From Solen grandis (taxonomy: Eukaryota; Mollusca; Bivalvia; Adapedonta; Solenidae): DNA of 64,000 bases. The stretch is from positions 6,395,324 through 6,459,323 of the forward strand of contig CM037783.1 in the NCBI GenBank assembly GCA_021229015.1. Reading direction: 5' to 3'. Position numbers and translations under genes: made by a program. The notes below the pieces were generated by a model. It saw nothing but the letters and a program-made list of their open reading frames with translations. It had not been told where the DNA came from and did not search any database. Below, one piece after another: positions 48,901 to 58,149 of the stretch (position 1 is its first letter; each line of letters begins with the position of its first letter).

Positions 48901-51900
48901 TCTCCCCATTGATTAACATACTATTTAACATAATTATATGCTTTTCATTCTATCATGTTTACTACCAAACTTCTCAGTTATATATTTGATTAAACTAATA
49001 AAAGTAATATACATGAAACAACAAACATAAGCAATCTATCCATTCAAAACATGGATGTCTGGTGTGAAAAACCTGTCATTGTCAATATATAGGATCACCA
49101 TTAGTGATAGTCAAGGGGGAATGTAGACCATGAAGGAACTGAGTATTTGTTATCCCACTGACAGTATTTCACTTATTTGGAGACTTTGTTCATGTGAGAC
49201 AGATTTAGTCACCTTGCTGTGAAATCATACCAGGGTTCTCCCTAACTCTAAATGAAGTTCTGAACCCAAGTTCTCAAAGAAATTGAAAGTCGCACTCTTA
49301 CTTCAAACAAGACTTTGGAATGATTATCATGCTCAACTAAGCTTGATATTGAAGGAACACCATTAAGCGGTGTTTACAACATTGTTTTAGCACAATCTCA
49401 GCTAAATCAAATTGCTTGAAACAGTGTTTGAGAATACACCAACATCATACTGAAACTTTATTTTCAGCATGATTTTTTTTATGAGAATTTTTTTCGAGGT
49501 CACTGCTCAAATATCATACCCTGGCTCAAACTTGACGTTTCCTAAACGTAAGTTAGAACTCATGTATAATCTTGTGCAAGGACTCAAATTCTTCTGAGCT
49601 CGATCTCCATTTTTTAATTCTGATATTTGGCACCTTTCCCCCAGCCAAAAAGTATGTTTTTTCCCCTATTTTAAAGCAAAATTCTCCCATTAATTGGAAA
49701 ATGTAAGACCTAACATAAATAACAAGAATGGTCAAGTAGTAGATTGTTGTACAGTGTATACCATTTAATTTCCATTTCAGTTTTATCCAATAAAGCTACT
49801 ACACAAGAACTATTTTGTATATTTTTATTAATATAATTATTGCATGTATTTGCCATAAAAAATGCCTAAAATTCCCCCTATAGAGGAAAACAACATGAAA
49901 ATTCCCCCTCCTGAAGGTAGAGGTATTGCTCCTGCAAAACAAGAGAGAGCCCTGCTATATTGGAAGATTCCAACTTTCAGGCAATCCTTATCAAGGACTC
50001 TGGTTTACAGAATCCTAGTGTCCACCCTGTCACACCATAGACAAGTGATGTGATACTACTACACCTGACCAAGTATTTTCAAGACATTGGACCTACCAGA
50101 CCTCAGGAACTACCAATGATAATATGCTGAGCACCAAGCAAGGAAGATATATCAGTACCATTTCAAGAATCATGGCATGAGCTCCAGGTTACAGGTGGGC
50201 CCTCTAACCACTCAGCCACTGGGTCATATGATTGAGACTCAAATTTGACAGTATGCCTCTGGTGCAGAGCAAATAAGGAAGATGTTCTGATTTTCATTGT
50301 TATAGAAAATAGAGGAATTAAAAAATAATAATTATAGCTGTCATGAACAAAACAAGGTACATGTTATTAACATCACATCATTTAACCCTTTACCTCATGA
50401 ATATTCATGTGTAATTTTTGACTTGATAAATATCAATTTACTGAACTTAACATGATATATTTAATCAATCACTTTTTCTTTACTGTGCAGACTGCATGGA
50501 ATCTTAGTAAGCAACACTCTTATATGAGGAAACAGAGGAGACCCTGACCAGCTAGACAACTACTAAAATGGAGCTGTCTGATCTGGGTCTGTTTTGAATG
50601 CCAATGTGTCAAAATGAGTCTATATGAAGTAAAAGACAAAATATGCATCTAAACAATGACCAGAACCATCACTGAAGGTGATAAATACCCCGGCATATGG
50701 CCTTGACTCAGAAAAGGAATCTCTTCTGGCTTTCAATGGACGATAAAATAAAAAATATAATGAATTAGGAAATGATATAAGTTTAAATTATTTATAATCA
50801 TTTAAATACCTTAAAACAAAAAGACTACTTCATTTTTTTTCACATAGTCCATTCGCAATGGAATAAAGTAGCACCGGAACACGCAGTTACTTATGGTTCC
50901 ATCTCAGCATATCTTATCAGTAAGCATGATGATCGCGTTTTGCATCCATTTTTATTCCATATATGAGTCAACAGTGTCGTAAATTGTTGTAATATATTAT
51001 GGTTGTATTATTCATTTTTATGTTTGTGTTATCATGTTCTAAAATTTAATGCCATAAGAAAGATGATCATCAACAATTATACTGTTAATTTCATATTGAC
51101 ATGTAATAGCTCAAGTTATCCCCTGTACAAACTGTATTTGTGTCAGTGTGGCACACATGTGCCGTACCATTTGCTAATTACACGTTATAATGAGTGACAC
51201 GCGGAAGCGCCTCATGTGATTCTGGTAGGTGTGAAAAATGACCAACACTATGTTCCAGCACCTCATTAACTATTTATCATCCTGGAGACTTAATAGATGG
51301 TTGCTAAAGTACATCTTTTGTTCCATCCATTCTTCATTCAATCACATCTTTTTACATTGATTAAAGAACAAAGTCTGCTGGGACCTGAGACTTACTTCAC
51401 AATGTACACTGTCATTTTGTTCTATAGCTTTTTTTTTTGCCACAGGACTGTAGTAAGTCAGAACAATGACCTTTGTTTACTGAAGAAAAGTGATAGAGGG
51501 AGTAAGTGAACAACAGCCTAATGACCATGTCAATGTTTAATGGTGGGTCAATAAATACACCCTCCCAGGGGACATGGATGCTCAAGTGCACTTGGTCAAC
51601 TCTGTGGGAAACACAGGGAAAGTATGCTCCAAACCAGATGCTACCAGAGTAATGTTTTCTGAATCTAAACAATAGATTGAGGCCATTTACATTATTCATA
51701 GTTTAACTGCGAATGGTGTTAAATAACTGACCTTTTTTGTAAATGTCAAACAACAAGTAAGTAAATATCAAATGCATTTGATTAAAACGCCACATATCTA
51801 AGAATGGATTCAACTCTAGATTGTTAGAGTAACAATATACCGTAAATATATACATGTACATGACCATGTAATGCAATAATTTTTAAAGGCATATGCGCAC

Positions 51901-53787
51901 AATGCTGTTTTTTTTCTATATAGACAAAGAAGGAAAATTAAAACTATCCATGAGAATTTTCTAAAACATAGCATGATTATAGAGAACTTATGGGAGAAAA
52001 AATGGGGGTCACCACTCTACTTTTTTAATAATCTGCCCCTGAAAGTGAGTTTTTTGCTCTTTTCAGTCATTTTCAAGGGCAGATAACTCAATATTATGGG
52101 CTAGCAACACTTCATTTAATTTCAACTCGATGTTTGGTACTGTATTATCTGTTACTGTGTTAAAGGTTTAGAAATTCTATGCAACAGATTTTCTACTATA
52201 GTCGTATACATGAATATATAGAAATTTTCTTCTTTTTTTTTCAAGAAAAAGAGTTGTTATTTGTGAAAAAAATCTATTACACAGAATTGTTTTAAATTTT
52301 GCATAATAACTGGACATGAAACAACAAACAATAATGTGAAATAAAATAAGGTATTGATGGGCTTGATTTTGATTTTTCTAGGTTGTCAGAGATGCATTCT
52401 GAGGGGTATTTTGGGGAAATATGGTAGCTGTTTTATAGTTAGATATATGATTTATATATTGAAATCTAAGCCTTTGGCTAAGTAGTTCTATTGCTTGGGG
52501 TTGAAATTTTTACATCAGCATATTATCTTTTCATTTTTATGCTTTTTATCCTTAAAATCAATTTCAATACACTTTATTTTCTTCTGTTTTGACAAGATTC
52601 TTGACCCAGGCAGGCAGTTAACATAACCATCGTTCTTGGGAAGGACCACTACTATACTCGCATCCTCCATTAAGATTTATTGCATACAAAAAGCATAGAT
52701 GGTAGCCAGGGTTCAAACTCACAGCCTTCTAAACCAATATTTAGATCCATGAAAGTATTTTTTTCTATATGTTTATATTGCCATTAATACATATTTTATG
52801 GCACTGGCTGCAAAGCTAGGTTGCAAGTTCTAGTATAGCTGGGGGACTTTTTGGCTATACTAAATCTCATTGAAAATAAAAAATAAATGGAAAAAAAAGT
52901 TTAAATATGAAAAAGAAAGTGACTGAGGAGGTTATAATTTTCTTTGCACAATACAGTATTACATTATATTTTTGAACTCTATTAAAAAAGCATAAATTGA
53001 TTACATTCTATTAAAATTATTAGCATTGACATCTGCTAAATATTGTCTATTTGTTGTTTTAAATATGATTCCTTTCTATTTAAATAAATATATTTATGTT
53101 CACCTTGTAATCTGTAAGAGAGAAAGAGAGCACAAAGCTGTCCATAAAATCATAAAATAAATGTTATATTTTTTTTTGGTCGCATTTCAGAAGTATATAT
53201 AGCATTAAGTTTGATTTGATCCTTGTATATTAATTTTACAATAATATGCACAATAAATACAACTTAAATTTATACTTATCGCTATCAGTACATTAATTGA
53301 CGTTTGTGATCATGCACACAAGCGTTTGACTGATTCAGATTAGAGCAGACACAATGACGTTGCCAAGGTGACAGCGGAGATATGTGTAACAGAGGATGCT
53401 CTCACAACAGGGGCCTGGGTGACTGGTTATTTAGCTAACTTTTATTTCAGTAAGGGGCTCACAATGGGAATGTCCAATACCTACCAAGCATTTACCCAAT
53501 CAAGTCAATGTCAGTCACATAGAAAATTGTGTGATCAGGCCAGCTGCCCTCCCCCACAAACCGGAGTGAATCTGGGCCTGAGCAGGTAATACATACACAG
53601 ATAATACAAAGACATAGATAAAGATTATCTCACCTGGATTACTGGTCTCTGTATCTTGCCTGTTTGCATTGGAATCTGTTGCTGTAGTTTTTGTGTCTTT
53701 CGTTTGAAGTGCACCATTTTGATGTGGTTTATCTCCAGGCCTTTGTTCTGAGTCTGTTGGCCCAACTTGGGAAGATCCACAACCCAT
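30845..53787 (-). CDS. STMND1: Stathmin-domain protein, STMND1-like (complete coding model)
   Basis: Exons 53787-53634, 37884-37793, 35853-35770, 34851-34741, 33377-33270 and 30937-30845 join in frame (first intron phase 1, the rest phase 0) into 213 residues. The N-terminus MGCGSSQ is a classic Gly2 myristoylation context with a nearby Cys for acylation. Human STMND1 begins similarly (MGCGPSQ). Residues 52-82 (VPKSVAFTVTL ... PPPPRLK) match the beta-hairpin and proline-rich start of the stathmin domain. Residues about 83-185 form a long Arg/Lys/Glu/Gln helix (LTAEQLAEKQRLADEKREQ, ASRRRQQILEAQK), as in stathmins, which bind and sequester alpha/beta-tubulin. The C-terminus is acidic (ELDIDVEKDDDYNGDEG). 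Known: STMND1 is considered an ancient stathmin linked to ciliated cells. Inference: a membrane-tethered tubulin regulator. Unseen small exons in the 16-kb intron cannot be excluded. Confidence 0.65.
31149..31400 (-). pseudogene. Unrecognised coding-like segment with a frame break
   Basis: It lies in the last intron of the stathmin-like gene, on the same strand. After a TTTTTTCAG acceptor-like site the frame reads THNFSAFSALIILKEFMND then DSRRKVAYLNTLIKLRMQ. Around 31280 the sensible reading moves to another frame (MLRDDIHWKIFIAYEIKY, AQKSHNEKKS) that ends in TAA. The composition looks protein-like in both halves. It could be a decayed gene or retrocopy. I do not recognise the family. Confidence 0.3.
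31401..33269. other. Intron 5 of the stathmin-like gene, otherwise empty
   Basis: AT-rich; no exon or repeat family identified. The neighbouring introns 33378-34740 and 34852-35769 are also unremarkable, apart from a C10-T7 run near 35297. Confidence 0.4.
33270..33377 (-). CDS. STMND1: Stathmin-like gene, exon 5
   Basis: 36 codons, IQESLASAGKSREAKLKD then IQEKQQIRQERARRAREK; acceptor GTGGTAG, donor GTAACT. The spacing of the charged helix resembles the second tubulin-binding repeat of stathmins (inference). Confidence 0.7.
34741..34851 (-). CDS. STMND1: Stathmin-like gene, exon 4
   Basis: 37 codons, QIKRKQSASLKASRRRQQ then ILEAQKFGQEQEQVEKEQK; acceptor TTTCCAG, donor GTGGGT. Continuous charged helix. 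Confidence 0.7.
35770..35853 (-). CDS. STMND1: Stathmin-like gene, exon 3
   Basis: 28 codons, RLDPLNVPQLTAEQ then LAEKQRLADEKREQ; acceptor GTTTCAG, donor GTATGG. Start of the stathmin helix. Confidence 0.7.
35914..36147 (+). mobile_element. piggyBac-like palindromic MITE (234 bp)
   Basis: The ends are CCCTTTCCCTCATA and TATGAGGGAAAGGG, flanked on both sides by TTAT, a variant of TTAA. The centre is a 33-bp inverted repeat with one mismatch (35952-35984 against 35986-36018; arms begin GCGAACAGCATAAAACC). A TTAA target plus CCCTTT ends are piggyBac hallmarks. No transposase. Confidence 0.75.
36148..37792. other. Intron 2 of the stathmin-like gene
   Basis: No exon seen. A roughly 58-bp direct tandem duplication (TGTACATGAATATTCxCAAGG ... 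CACCCAGCTGA) occupies 37622-37735. Confidence 0.4.
37793..37884 (-). CDS. STMND1: Stathmin-like gene, exon 2 (beta-hairpin/PPPPRLK)
   Basis: Acceptor ATTGCAG, donor GTAAGT. It encodes VPKSVAFTVTLDGEQ and then KFLGPPPPRLK. The phase-1 start fits the first coding exon. Confidence 0.7.
37885..38567. other. Intron 1 segment, nothing recognised
   Basis: AT-rich intron sequence up to the foldback element. Confidence 0.35.
38750..39510. repeat. 42-bp minisatellite, open in both directions
   Basis: About 18 units of GTGTGGTGCAGTTGTCCTTC plus TGTGATGTCCACTTGACTTGCT. The unit length is 14 codons. The + strand reads repeated CCVVQLSFCDVHLT and the - strand repeated SKSSGHHRRTTAPH with long stop-free stretches. 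The other arm has only about two units (42477-42555). Most likely noncoding. Confidence 0.75.
40053..40275 (-). mobile_element. tRNA-derived SINE, family 1, head truncated
   Basis: Tail CTTGACTTGACTTGAC, then the shared body (GACAGTATTTCAGTCATATAG, CACCGACCTACCGCAAGCC). The tRNA-like head breaks off after GTGAGTGTTAAAG. It lies in the loop of the foldback. Confidence 0.7.
40703..42241. mobile_element. hAT-like element nested in the foldback right arm
   Basis: Termini CACTGGCGTAGCTT and AAGCTACGCCCCTG are inverted copies (CAxxGGCGTAGCTT). They interrupt the arm exactly where the left arm is continuous. AAAAA occurs at both borders, so the duplication is ambiguous. It carries a SINE at 41608-41846 and no visible transposase. 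Confidence 0.55.
41608..41846 (-). mobile_element. tRNA-derived SINE, family 1, full length
   Basis: On the minus strand the head is GGGGCCTCAGTGGCCGAGAG ... GTGGGTTCGAATCC, with clear A and B boxes of a Leu/Ser-type tRNA. The conserved body (CTGGCTTGCGGTAGGTCGG, TAATTAGCTTGACGTTGC) and a CAAATAGTCAAGTC-type tail follow. It is the third level of a nested insertion. Confidence 0.75.
42778..43409. other. Intron 1 segment, nothing recognised
   Basis: AT-rich; no feature. Confidence 0.35.
43410..43693 (-). mobile_element. tRNA-derived SINE, family 2
   Basis: The minus-strand head has GTTTGATCTCTGG, then GTAGTTCCAGGACTGGTTGG, GATATCATGTCACATATC and a 3' part with CTAAATGACAGAAACACTG. The body is shared with 29289-29540 and 58150-58420. 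Confidence 0.6.
44078..44312 (+). mobile_element. piggyBac-like palindromic MITE (235 bp)
   Basis: Nearly identical to 35914-36147. Ends CCCTTTCCCTCATAG and GAAGGAAAGGG; the right flank is TTAA (44313-44316) and the left flank has mutated. The central palindrome is intact. Confidence 0.75.
44558..44836 (-). mobile_element. tRNA-derived SINE, family 1, with 12-bp target duplication
   Basis: The SINE body (44570-44824) is flanked by CCATTGTTTAAT at 44558-44569 and 44825-44836. The tail GACTTGACTTGA is at the left; the tRNA-like head ending GGGGGCCTCC is at the right. Confidence 0.8.
44837..45977. other. Intron 1 segment
   Basis: No exon or full repeat. Short remnants near 45100-45190 (AACCAGATCAGACTGGAAGC) resemble the MITE palindrome. 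Confidence 0.35.
45978..46211 (-). mobile_element. piggyBac-like palindromic MITE with TTAA duplication
   Basis: Flanked by TTAA at 45974-45977 and 46212-46215. Same family as 35914-36147, reversed, with the central palindrome around CCTGCGAGTTACTCGCAGG. Confidence 0.8.
46470..46550 (-). mobile_element. SINE family 1 fragment
   Basis: GGCAGTATTTCAGTCATATA, then a degenerate GTCCAGCTAATTACAG-like piece. Head and tail are missing. Confidence 0.5.
46790..47067 (+). mobile_element. tRNA-derived SINE, family 1, with 12-bp target duplication
   Basis: TCACTTACTTCA at 46790-46801 and 47056-47067 bracket a complete copy (46802-47055). The head is GGGGCCTCCGTGGCCGAGAG, then GGGTTCAAATTCC; the body follows and the tail is CAAATAGTCAAGTCAAG. 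Confidence 0.85.
47270..47410 (+). repeat. Two tRNA-like SINE heads
   Basis: AGTGGCCTGATGGTATAAGC ... GGATTCAATCCCC, then CCCGTGGTCCAGTGGTAAC ... GTAGGTTCAAACCCC. Each has A- and B-box-like motifs but no good cloverleaf. Confidence 0.4.
47540..48261. mobile_element. hAT-like element (722 bp), no transposase
   Basis: Inverted ends CAGGGCTCAAATTTAA and, reversed, CAGGACTCAAATTTAA (one mismatch in 16). Internal copies of GAAGTTTGCGAGTTACG lie near both ends. It splits a tandem-array unit. No clean target duplication. Confidence 0.5.
48262..48770 (+). repeat. Tandem array, about 165-bp units
   Basis: Three units share 'ATGAGGTACATGTGTACCTAGTTTCATCAAGATGTGATGTCATCTTCATAGAAAAA' (given here only as a landmark; key words ATCATGATGTACATG, TCATCTTCATAGAA, GGTAAACCTGAGGCA). 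A partial unit lies at 47450-47539, before the inserted hAT-like element. Confidence 0.55.
49155..50225 (-). mobile_element. SINE family 2 split by a hAT-like element
   Basis: The 3' part (49155-49240, GACAGTATTTCACTTATTTG) and the tRNA-side part (about 50000-50225, with GACCTCAGGAACTACC and CTAACCACTCAGCCACTGGG) are separated by 49242-49955. The insert's ends are CAGGGTTCTCCCTAAC and, reversed, CAGGGCTCTCTCTTG. Confidence 0.4.
50393..50640 (+). mobile_element. Diverged piggyBac-like MITE
   Basis: TTAACCCTTTACCTCATGAA at the left and GAGTCTATATGAAGTAAAAG at the right, related to the MITEs above but without the perfect palindrome. A partial relative starts at about 44427. Confidence 0.4.
50641..53633. 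other. Intron 1 of the stathmin-like gene, no gene seen
   Basis: AT-rich; several short frames without domain or splice support. A degenerate tRNA-SINE-like piece lies at 52590-52740 (GCCAGGGTTCAAACTCACAG). Confidence 0.35.
53634..53787 (-). CDS. STMND1: Stathmin-like gene, first coding exon (MGCGSSQ)
   Basis: 51 codons plus one base, from ATG at 53787 to the donor GTGAGA. The sequence is polar and Thr/Asp/Asn-rich after MGCGSSQVGPTDSEQ, so likely a flexible linker. The same exon starts at 53875 on the 5' side, after a TATCTTTCAG acceptor, giving an 88-nt 5'UTR segment. Confidence 0.65.
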
Positions 53788-53875
53788 TGTGATAAGTTAC
53801 TTGTAGTCTACTTTCTATGTACTGGAACCGTCAAATCCACTGTTATGAACACATATCTTATATAAACACATGCAC
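53788..53875 (-). other. 5'UTR segment of the stathmin-like gene
   Basis: Noncoding part of the first coding exon between the TATCTTTCAG acceptor and the ATG. It implies at least one upstream noncoding exon. Confidence 0.4.
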
Positions 53876-54387
53876 CTGAAAGATAAAACAGTAGCCATGA
53901 AAGTCTTGTCAATCCAAAGCAAAATTAAGATATCAGAATTGATAGATAATTTCTAGTATGTAAAGTCGGGGTACGGACAAAAGCCCACTAGGACAAAAGC
54001 CCACTAGGACATAAGCCCATAGGACAAAAGCCCATAGGACAAAACCCCACACCTATTTTTGACAAGGGGGACAAAAGCCCACTTTTTTTTTTTTTTTTTG
54101 TAAACTTAATTATGGGAAGAAAAAAAGGGATATAAGAATATTAATATAAAGAACTTCTTAACACAATTAAATACAATTATTAAGGAGTTCACACCTAATC
54201 TCTTTAAAGTCTTCATATATCACAGCTCTATTCTTTAATCTTGTTGTCTTTGCCTTGTTTGTTTTATTTTGTTGTGCAATTTCGATAATGATGTAGTAAT
54301 TATTTGTAATTATTGCATATTTGTTTTACAATTGATCATTTAAGAAGGTTGCAGCATCAAAGTATGTATGCAGCCAAACTGAGGCAA

Positions 54388-54811
54388 ACTTTGTTCAGTT
54401 TGTATTACTCATGTATCAAGTGTTTTATATATATTCTACCAAAATTATGACCTCTTTATTCAATTTTGTAACTTGAAGTAATGGAGATTATTAAGAATAG
54501 GAAAGGTGGTGTAAAGCTCTGTTTTGAGGGATTTATGTATACGAAGAAGTATGTTGGTGCAACTACAATGCGATGGGAATGCTCACAGAGACGTGCATAC
54601 TTTGTTCAGTTTGTATTACTCATGTATCAAGTGTTTTATATATATTCTACCAAAATTATGACCTCTTTATTCAATTTTGTAACTTGAAGTAATGGAGATT
54701 ATTAAGAATAGGAAAGGTGGTGTAAAGCTCTGTTTTGAGGGATTTATGTATACGAAGAAGTATGTTGGTGCAACTACAATGCGATGGGAATGCTCACAGA
54801 GACGTGCATAC
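54388..54811 (+). repeat. 211-bp perfect tandem duplication
   Basis: The segment starting ACTTTGTTCAGTTTG and ending in the FLYWCH codons GAGACGTGCATAC is repeated at an offset of 211 bp without a visible mismatch. It duplicates the start of the FLYWCH reading frame. Confidence 0.85.
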
Positions 54812-54844
54812 ACATGCTCTGGAGCAGCGGTCACTGATTTAGAG
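54692..54844 (+). CDS. FLYWCH zinc-finger exon of the MULE-like element
   Basis: It reads MEIIKNRKGGVKLCFEG, FMYTKKYVGATTMRWEC, SQRRAYTCSGAAVTDLE, then a GTAAGT donor. The GG-x-L-x-F-x-GFxY ... W-x-C ... C layout is that of FLYWCH domains; the final His would lie in the next exon. A first copy (54481-54598) is identical but breaks off after RRAY. Confidence 0.5.
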
Positions 54845-55205
54845 GTAAGTTATCATAATTGTCTTCATCCTTTTCCACTAATCACCTATTCTCACGAGAA
54901 CAGTGTTGGTCACTGCATTAGGTTCAAATGTTAATTGATTGATTGTGATTGCAGATCCTGACAGAAATGTAAATGAACTCTTACTGTTATAGTAGCTGAA
55001 TTATTTGGTTATATTAACAGCGTGTGCTCCATTACCATGTGCAAAACAATGTGCCTATTAGTGTTAATATTATTGGAATTATTAAATATTTATAATTCCC
55101 CTTCAGCATGTGCTCCATTATCATGTCAAAACTATATATGTGCTCATTAGTGTTAATACTCTGGAATTATTAAACATTTATAATTATCTGCCTTCTTGCA
55201 TTTCC

Positions 55206-55206
<1 letters not shown>

Positions 55207-55241
<35 letters not shown>
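55207..55241. repeat. (GA)n microsatellite
   Basis: About 17 GA dinucleotides inside the MULE-like element. Confidence 0.9.
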
Positions 55242-55245
<4 letters not shown>

Positions 55246-55422
55246 TAATATCTCTAAAAACTTTAAATGTTTAATTATATACTGAATTATTATTAAAAGT
55301 GGGCTTATGTCCTAATGGGCTTATGTCCTAGTGGGGTTATGTCCTAGTGGGCTTATGTCCTATGGGCTTTTGTCCTAGTGGGCTTATGTCCTAGTGGGCT
55401 TTTGTCCTACACCCGTAAAGTC

Positions 55423-56210
55423 AAATGTTCTGTCAAAGATATTATATATTTTGAAAATAATAATCAATAACTCTTCCTCATAATTTTTTATCATTCCTTA
55501 TCATACAATGACTTTAATTGATTTTAACAATCGATGTATGTAAAATAAATTTTTTCCATCAAACAAATTTAATCCATATAGCTTATCTTATCAATAGATT
55601 AAATCACCATATAAGGGATATATGATATATAATAATAAAAAAATCAGAATTTAGTCTACATTAAATTAAAACATTCAATTTAATTTGAATTGAAGAAGTA
55701 AAATTTATTTATAGCACCATCATTCTAATGCATTCAGTAAACATATTTAACTGAATTTAATCTAAATCATCTTAGTAGCAAAAATGATAGGAATGGCATA
55801 ATAAATACAATTCTAGCTAACAACATTTCTTCTTTAAATTAAATTTATATATTTAACGAAGTACAGTACAGTATATGCTCCACAATTTCATGAGTTTAGA
55901 GTATTCCCGTTTATAAAGACACAGGTGTAAATTTGAATTTGGAAAACTGCATCTGATATGAGTGAAGATGTAATATATGATCAAATTACGTTACGAAAGT
56001 GAAATACTATAAAGTTTTCATAGAACAAATCACTGCTACTGTCATAAATTTAAAGACTCTTTTCATACTAAAATACGATAAATATTTACTCACGCAGTTA
56101 TATCCACCGTAAGAGTTTGCTTATCTGTTGATTAAACAAAAAAATTAAACTGACTTACACTGAAGCTGATAAAATTGTGTACCGTAAGAAAATAAACATT
56201 ATTTGTTTAC
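55423..56210. other. Probable 5'UTR intron of the stathmin-like gene
   Basis: AT-rich; no coding or repeat feature recognised. Confidence 0.3.
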
Positions 56211-56282
56211 CTTTCTAATTTATCGCCTCTGTTACTCTCCTCTGGAACACATGATAGGAATGCTTTTCAAAAGACAGGTGCT
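56211..56282 (-). other. Candidate 5' noncoding exon of the stathmin-like gene
   Basis: The minus strand reads CAGAGGCGATAAATTAGAAAG followed by a GTAAAC donor (56210-56209). It could splice to the acceptor at 53877-53876. The exon's 5' end is not determinable. Confidence 0.35.
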
Positions 56283-56284
56283 TG

Positions 56285-56292
56285 TGACGTCA
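56285..56292. promoter_or_regulatory. Perfect CRE palindrome TGACGTCA
   Basis: A consensus CREB/ATF site in a small CG-containing patch directly upstream of the candidate noncoding exon. This is a plausible promoter position. Chance occurrence is possible. Confidence 0.35.
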
Positions 56293-58149
56293 CGTCGTAA
56301 CGTAGAGACATGTAAATAACCTGAATCTACTATTATTTAGTATTGTTTTTTCAAGGATTTTTTTATGTTCAAGTGATATACGATAACTTAATAATCAAAT
56401 TAAGTTTTTTCAAATATTTTTAATTAAAATGGTGATACTTTTTGTCATCCTCATCATAAAGTTGAAAAATTTGGCTGCTGATTACTCCCTGATCAAAACA
56501 GCACTGAAAGTACTGAAGGGTTTATTCTTGTAATTAGTACATATGTCACCGTGCATGTCAGAAATAAAATTATGATTACATATCTGGTGTTAGATTTGAT
56601 AGTTGAATCAAGGGGTTTTGATTTTCAACTCATAACCATCGTTTTTTTAACATTATCATCTAGATGACATTTGCAATTCGAACACTCAATGAGCTACTTA
56701 TATGAGAGTATATCGAAATTAATCTCTTGTAGTTTCTTTCCTTTAGCAGTCTTGACTAAAGGGCGATGACATATAATTCGGAAACGGACCAAGTCTTATT
56801 ATAACATATATGGGATCCTATATTTATATATACATCTTAAATTATCTTTCTTGTTTACGAATTATATCAACTCTATGAACAGTTGCCTACACTGATTTCT
56901 GTTAAGTACCATGATAATATAGTTAGATAGTGTATAAAGTTAAGACATTATAGCGGGGTTTCTTTAATACGTATGTATATATAGAGACTCTGCTTATAGT
57001 AAACCCTCGTCCAAGTTCAATAACGAACAATAACTAAGTTTAATTAAGTTCATAATTAATGATTTATTTCAATTTGAGTTGCTTATTTATGCCACTACCC
57101 GCACAATATCAAAAGCATATGTGCATATTTTGCTCATCTGTGCAAATCATTACATGTATCGTATCAATGTAGTTCAATATGTATGATTTTTTTTTAAAGA
57201 ATCTATATGTTTGTAACAGGTAGGACAGCCTGGCCGAAACCCGGATGTGCCGAGTTTCAGTTGCCCTCATCCCTTCCATGTTATAATTCTCATCTAAATG
57301 CACGTGCGGGTGTCGAAGGCAGTCAAAACCCACGTTGGGCTCTAAATGTCACAGGGTAAGACAATATGCATGCAGTGTGACTGAGACCTGACCTCGGAGC
57401 CTTTTACAGAACAAATGCTACCTAGCTGGCCCGGTGGCCGGGTGATTATACAGCGTTCGGTGTGTGTGTGTGTGTGTGGGGGGGGGGGGGGGGTCATGTA
57501 TATTGTATTGTTGGCTTGCGGGCAAGCCTATTAATTTACTCGGATTTGTGATTCCCTCACCATTGTTCTCGTAACATTTCGGACATGTTGCATTTGGCAG
57601 ATAGCCGAGATTATCCGTTTGTGTTCACATCACATGCTGGTTTCCCAAATTTTTAATGACAACCAGTCAGAAACACAGGGGCTGCTTGTTCTGGTTTTTA
57701 CTTATATATAAAACGGGAACCATTTATTATTATTAGTCCAATTATTATATATTGGCCTTCACAATTCGGTTTGTAATTTAGCAGATGTAGCAATCAACAT
57801 ATAACTCTTCGAAAAACAAATCTGTATAAAAAAATATGCAATCTGTTCATATATACACACAGTATTAAACAAAACTAGCAAACATGTGCCAACAATTCTT
57901 GAAATCTATATTCAAACTTTACGGTAAGTTCATTCGACAGTATTTATAGTTATACTGGGACCAAGGCTCGAACAAAAATAGCGGGTGGTTAAGCAACGAC
58001 CGGTTTATAATTAACAATGCAAGCTTTCCTTTTAAAGGGAAATTTTATTTTGGTATGTGTTGACTATTAAATGGCAGTCAAATGAATCGAAAACACAAAT
58101 GTGATGCTGTACCATCTGTATGCTCAGTCCAGCAGACTGGCTAAAACTA
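56293..58149. other. Intergenic region
   Basis: No gene seen. A (GT)n run followed by about 15 G lies at 57461-57494. The frame at 57333-57109 (-) has no recognisable domain. Confidence 0.35.

Larger units (their letters stand above)
53968..55414 (+). mobile_element. MULE-like DNA transposon with FLYWCH exon and satellite-like inverted repeats
   Basis: Flanked by the 8-bp duplication GTAAAGTC (53960-53967 and 55415-55422). The left terminus (53968-54085) and right terminus (55295-55414) are inverted arrays of 15-16-bp units, GGACAAAAGCCCACTA and variants. Inside are a duplicated FLYWCH-type zinc-finger coding segment and a (GA)n run. An 8-bp duplication, long inverted repeats and FLYWCH fit Mutator-like elements. 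No MULE transposase is present, so it is nonautonomous. It lies about 180 bp upstream of the stathmin-like start codon. Confidence 0.65.

Noticed and set aside
51297..51699. Overlapping frames on both strands
   Set aside because: No splice structure, domain or repeat identity; chance length in AT-rich DNA.
54481..54687. First FLYWCH frame as a separate gene
   Set aside because: It is the truncated copy of a 211-bp tandem duplication inside a transposon.
57109..57333. Minus-strand frame MGFDCLRHPHVHLDENYN...
   Set aside because: No recognisable domain or splice context.
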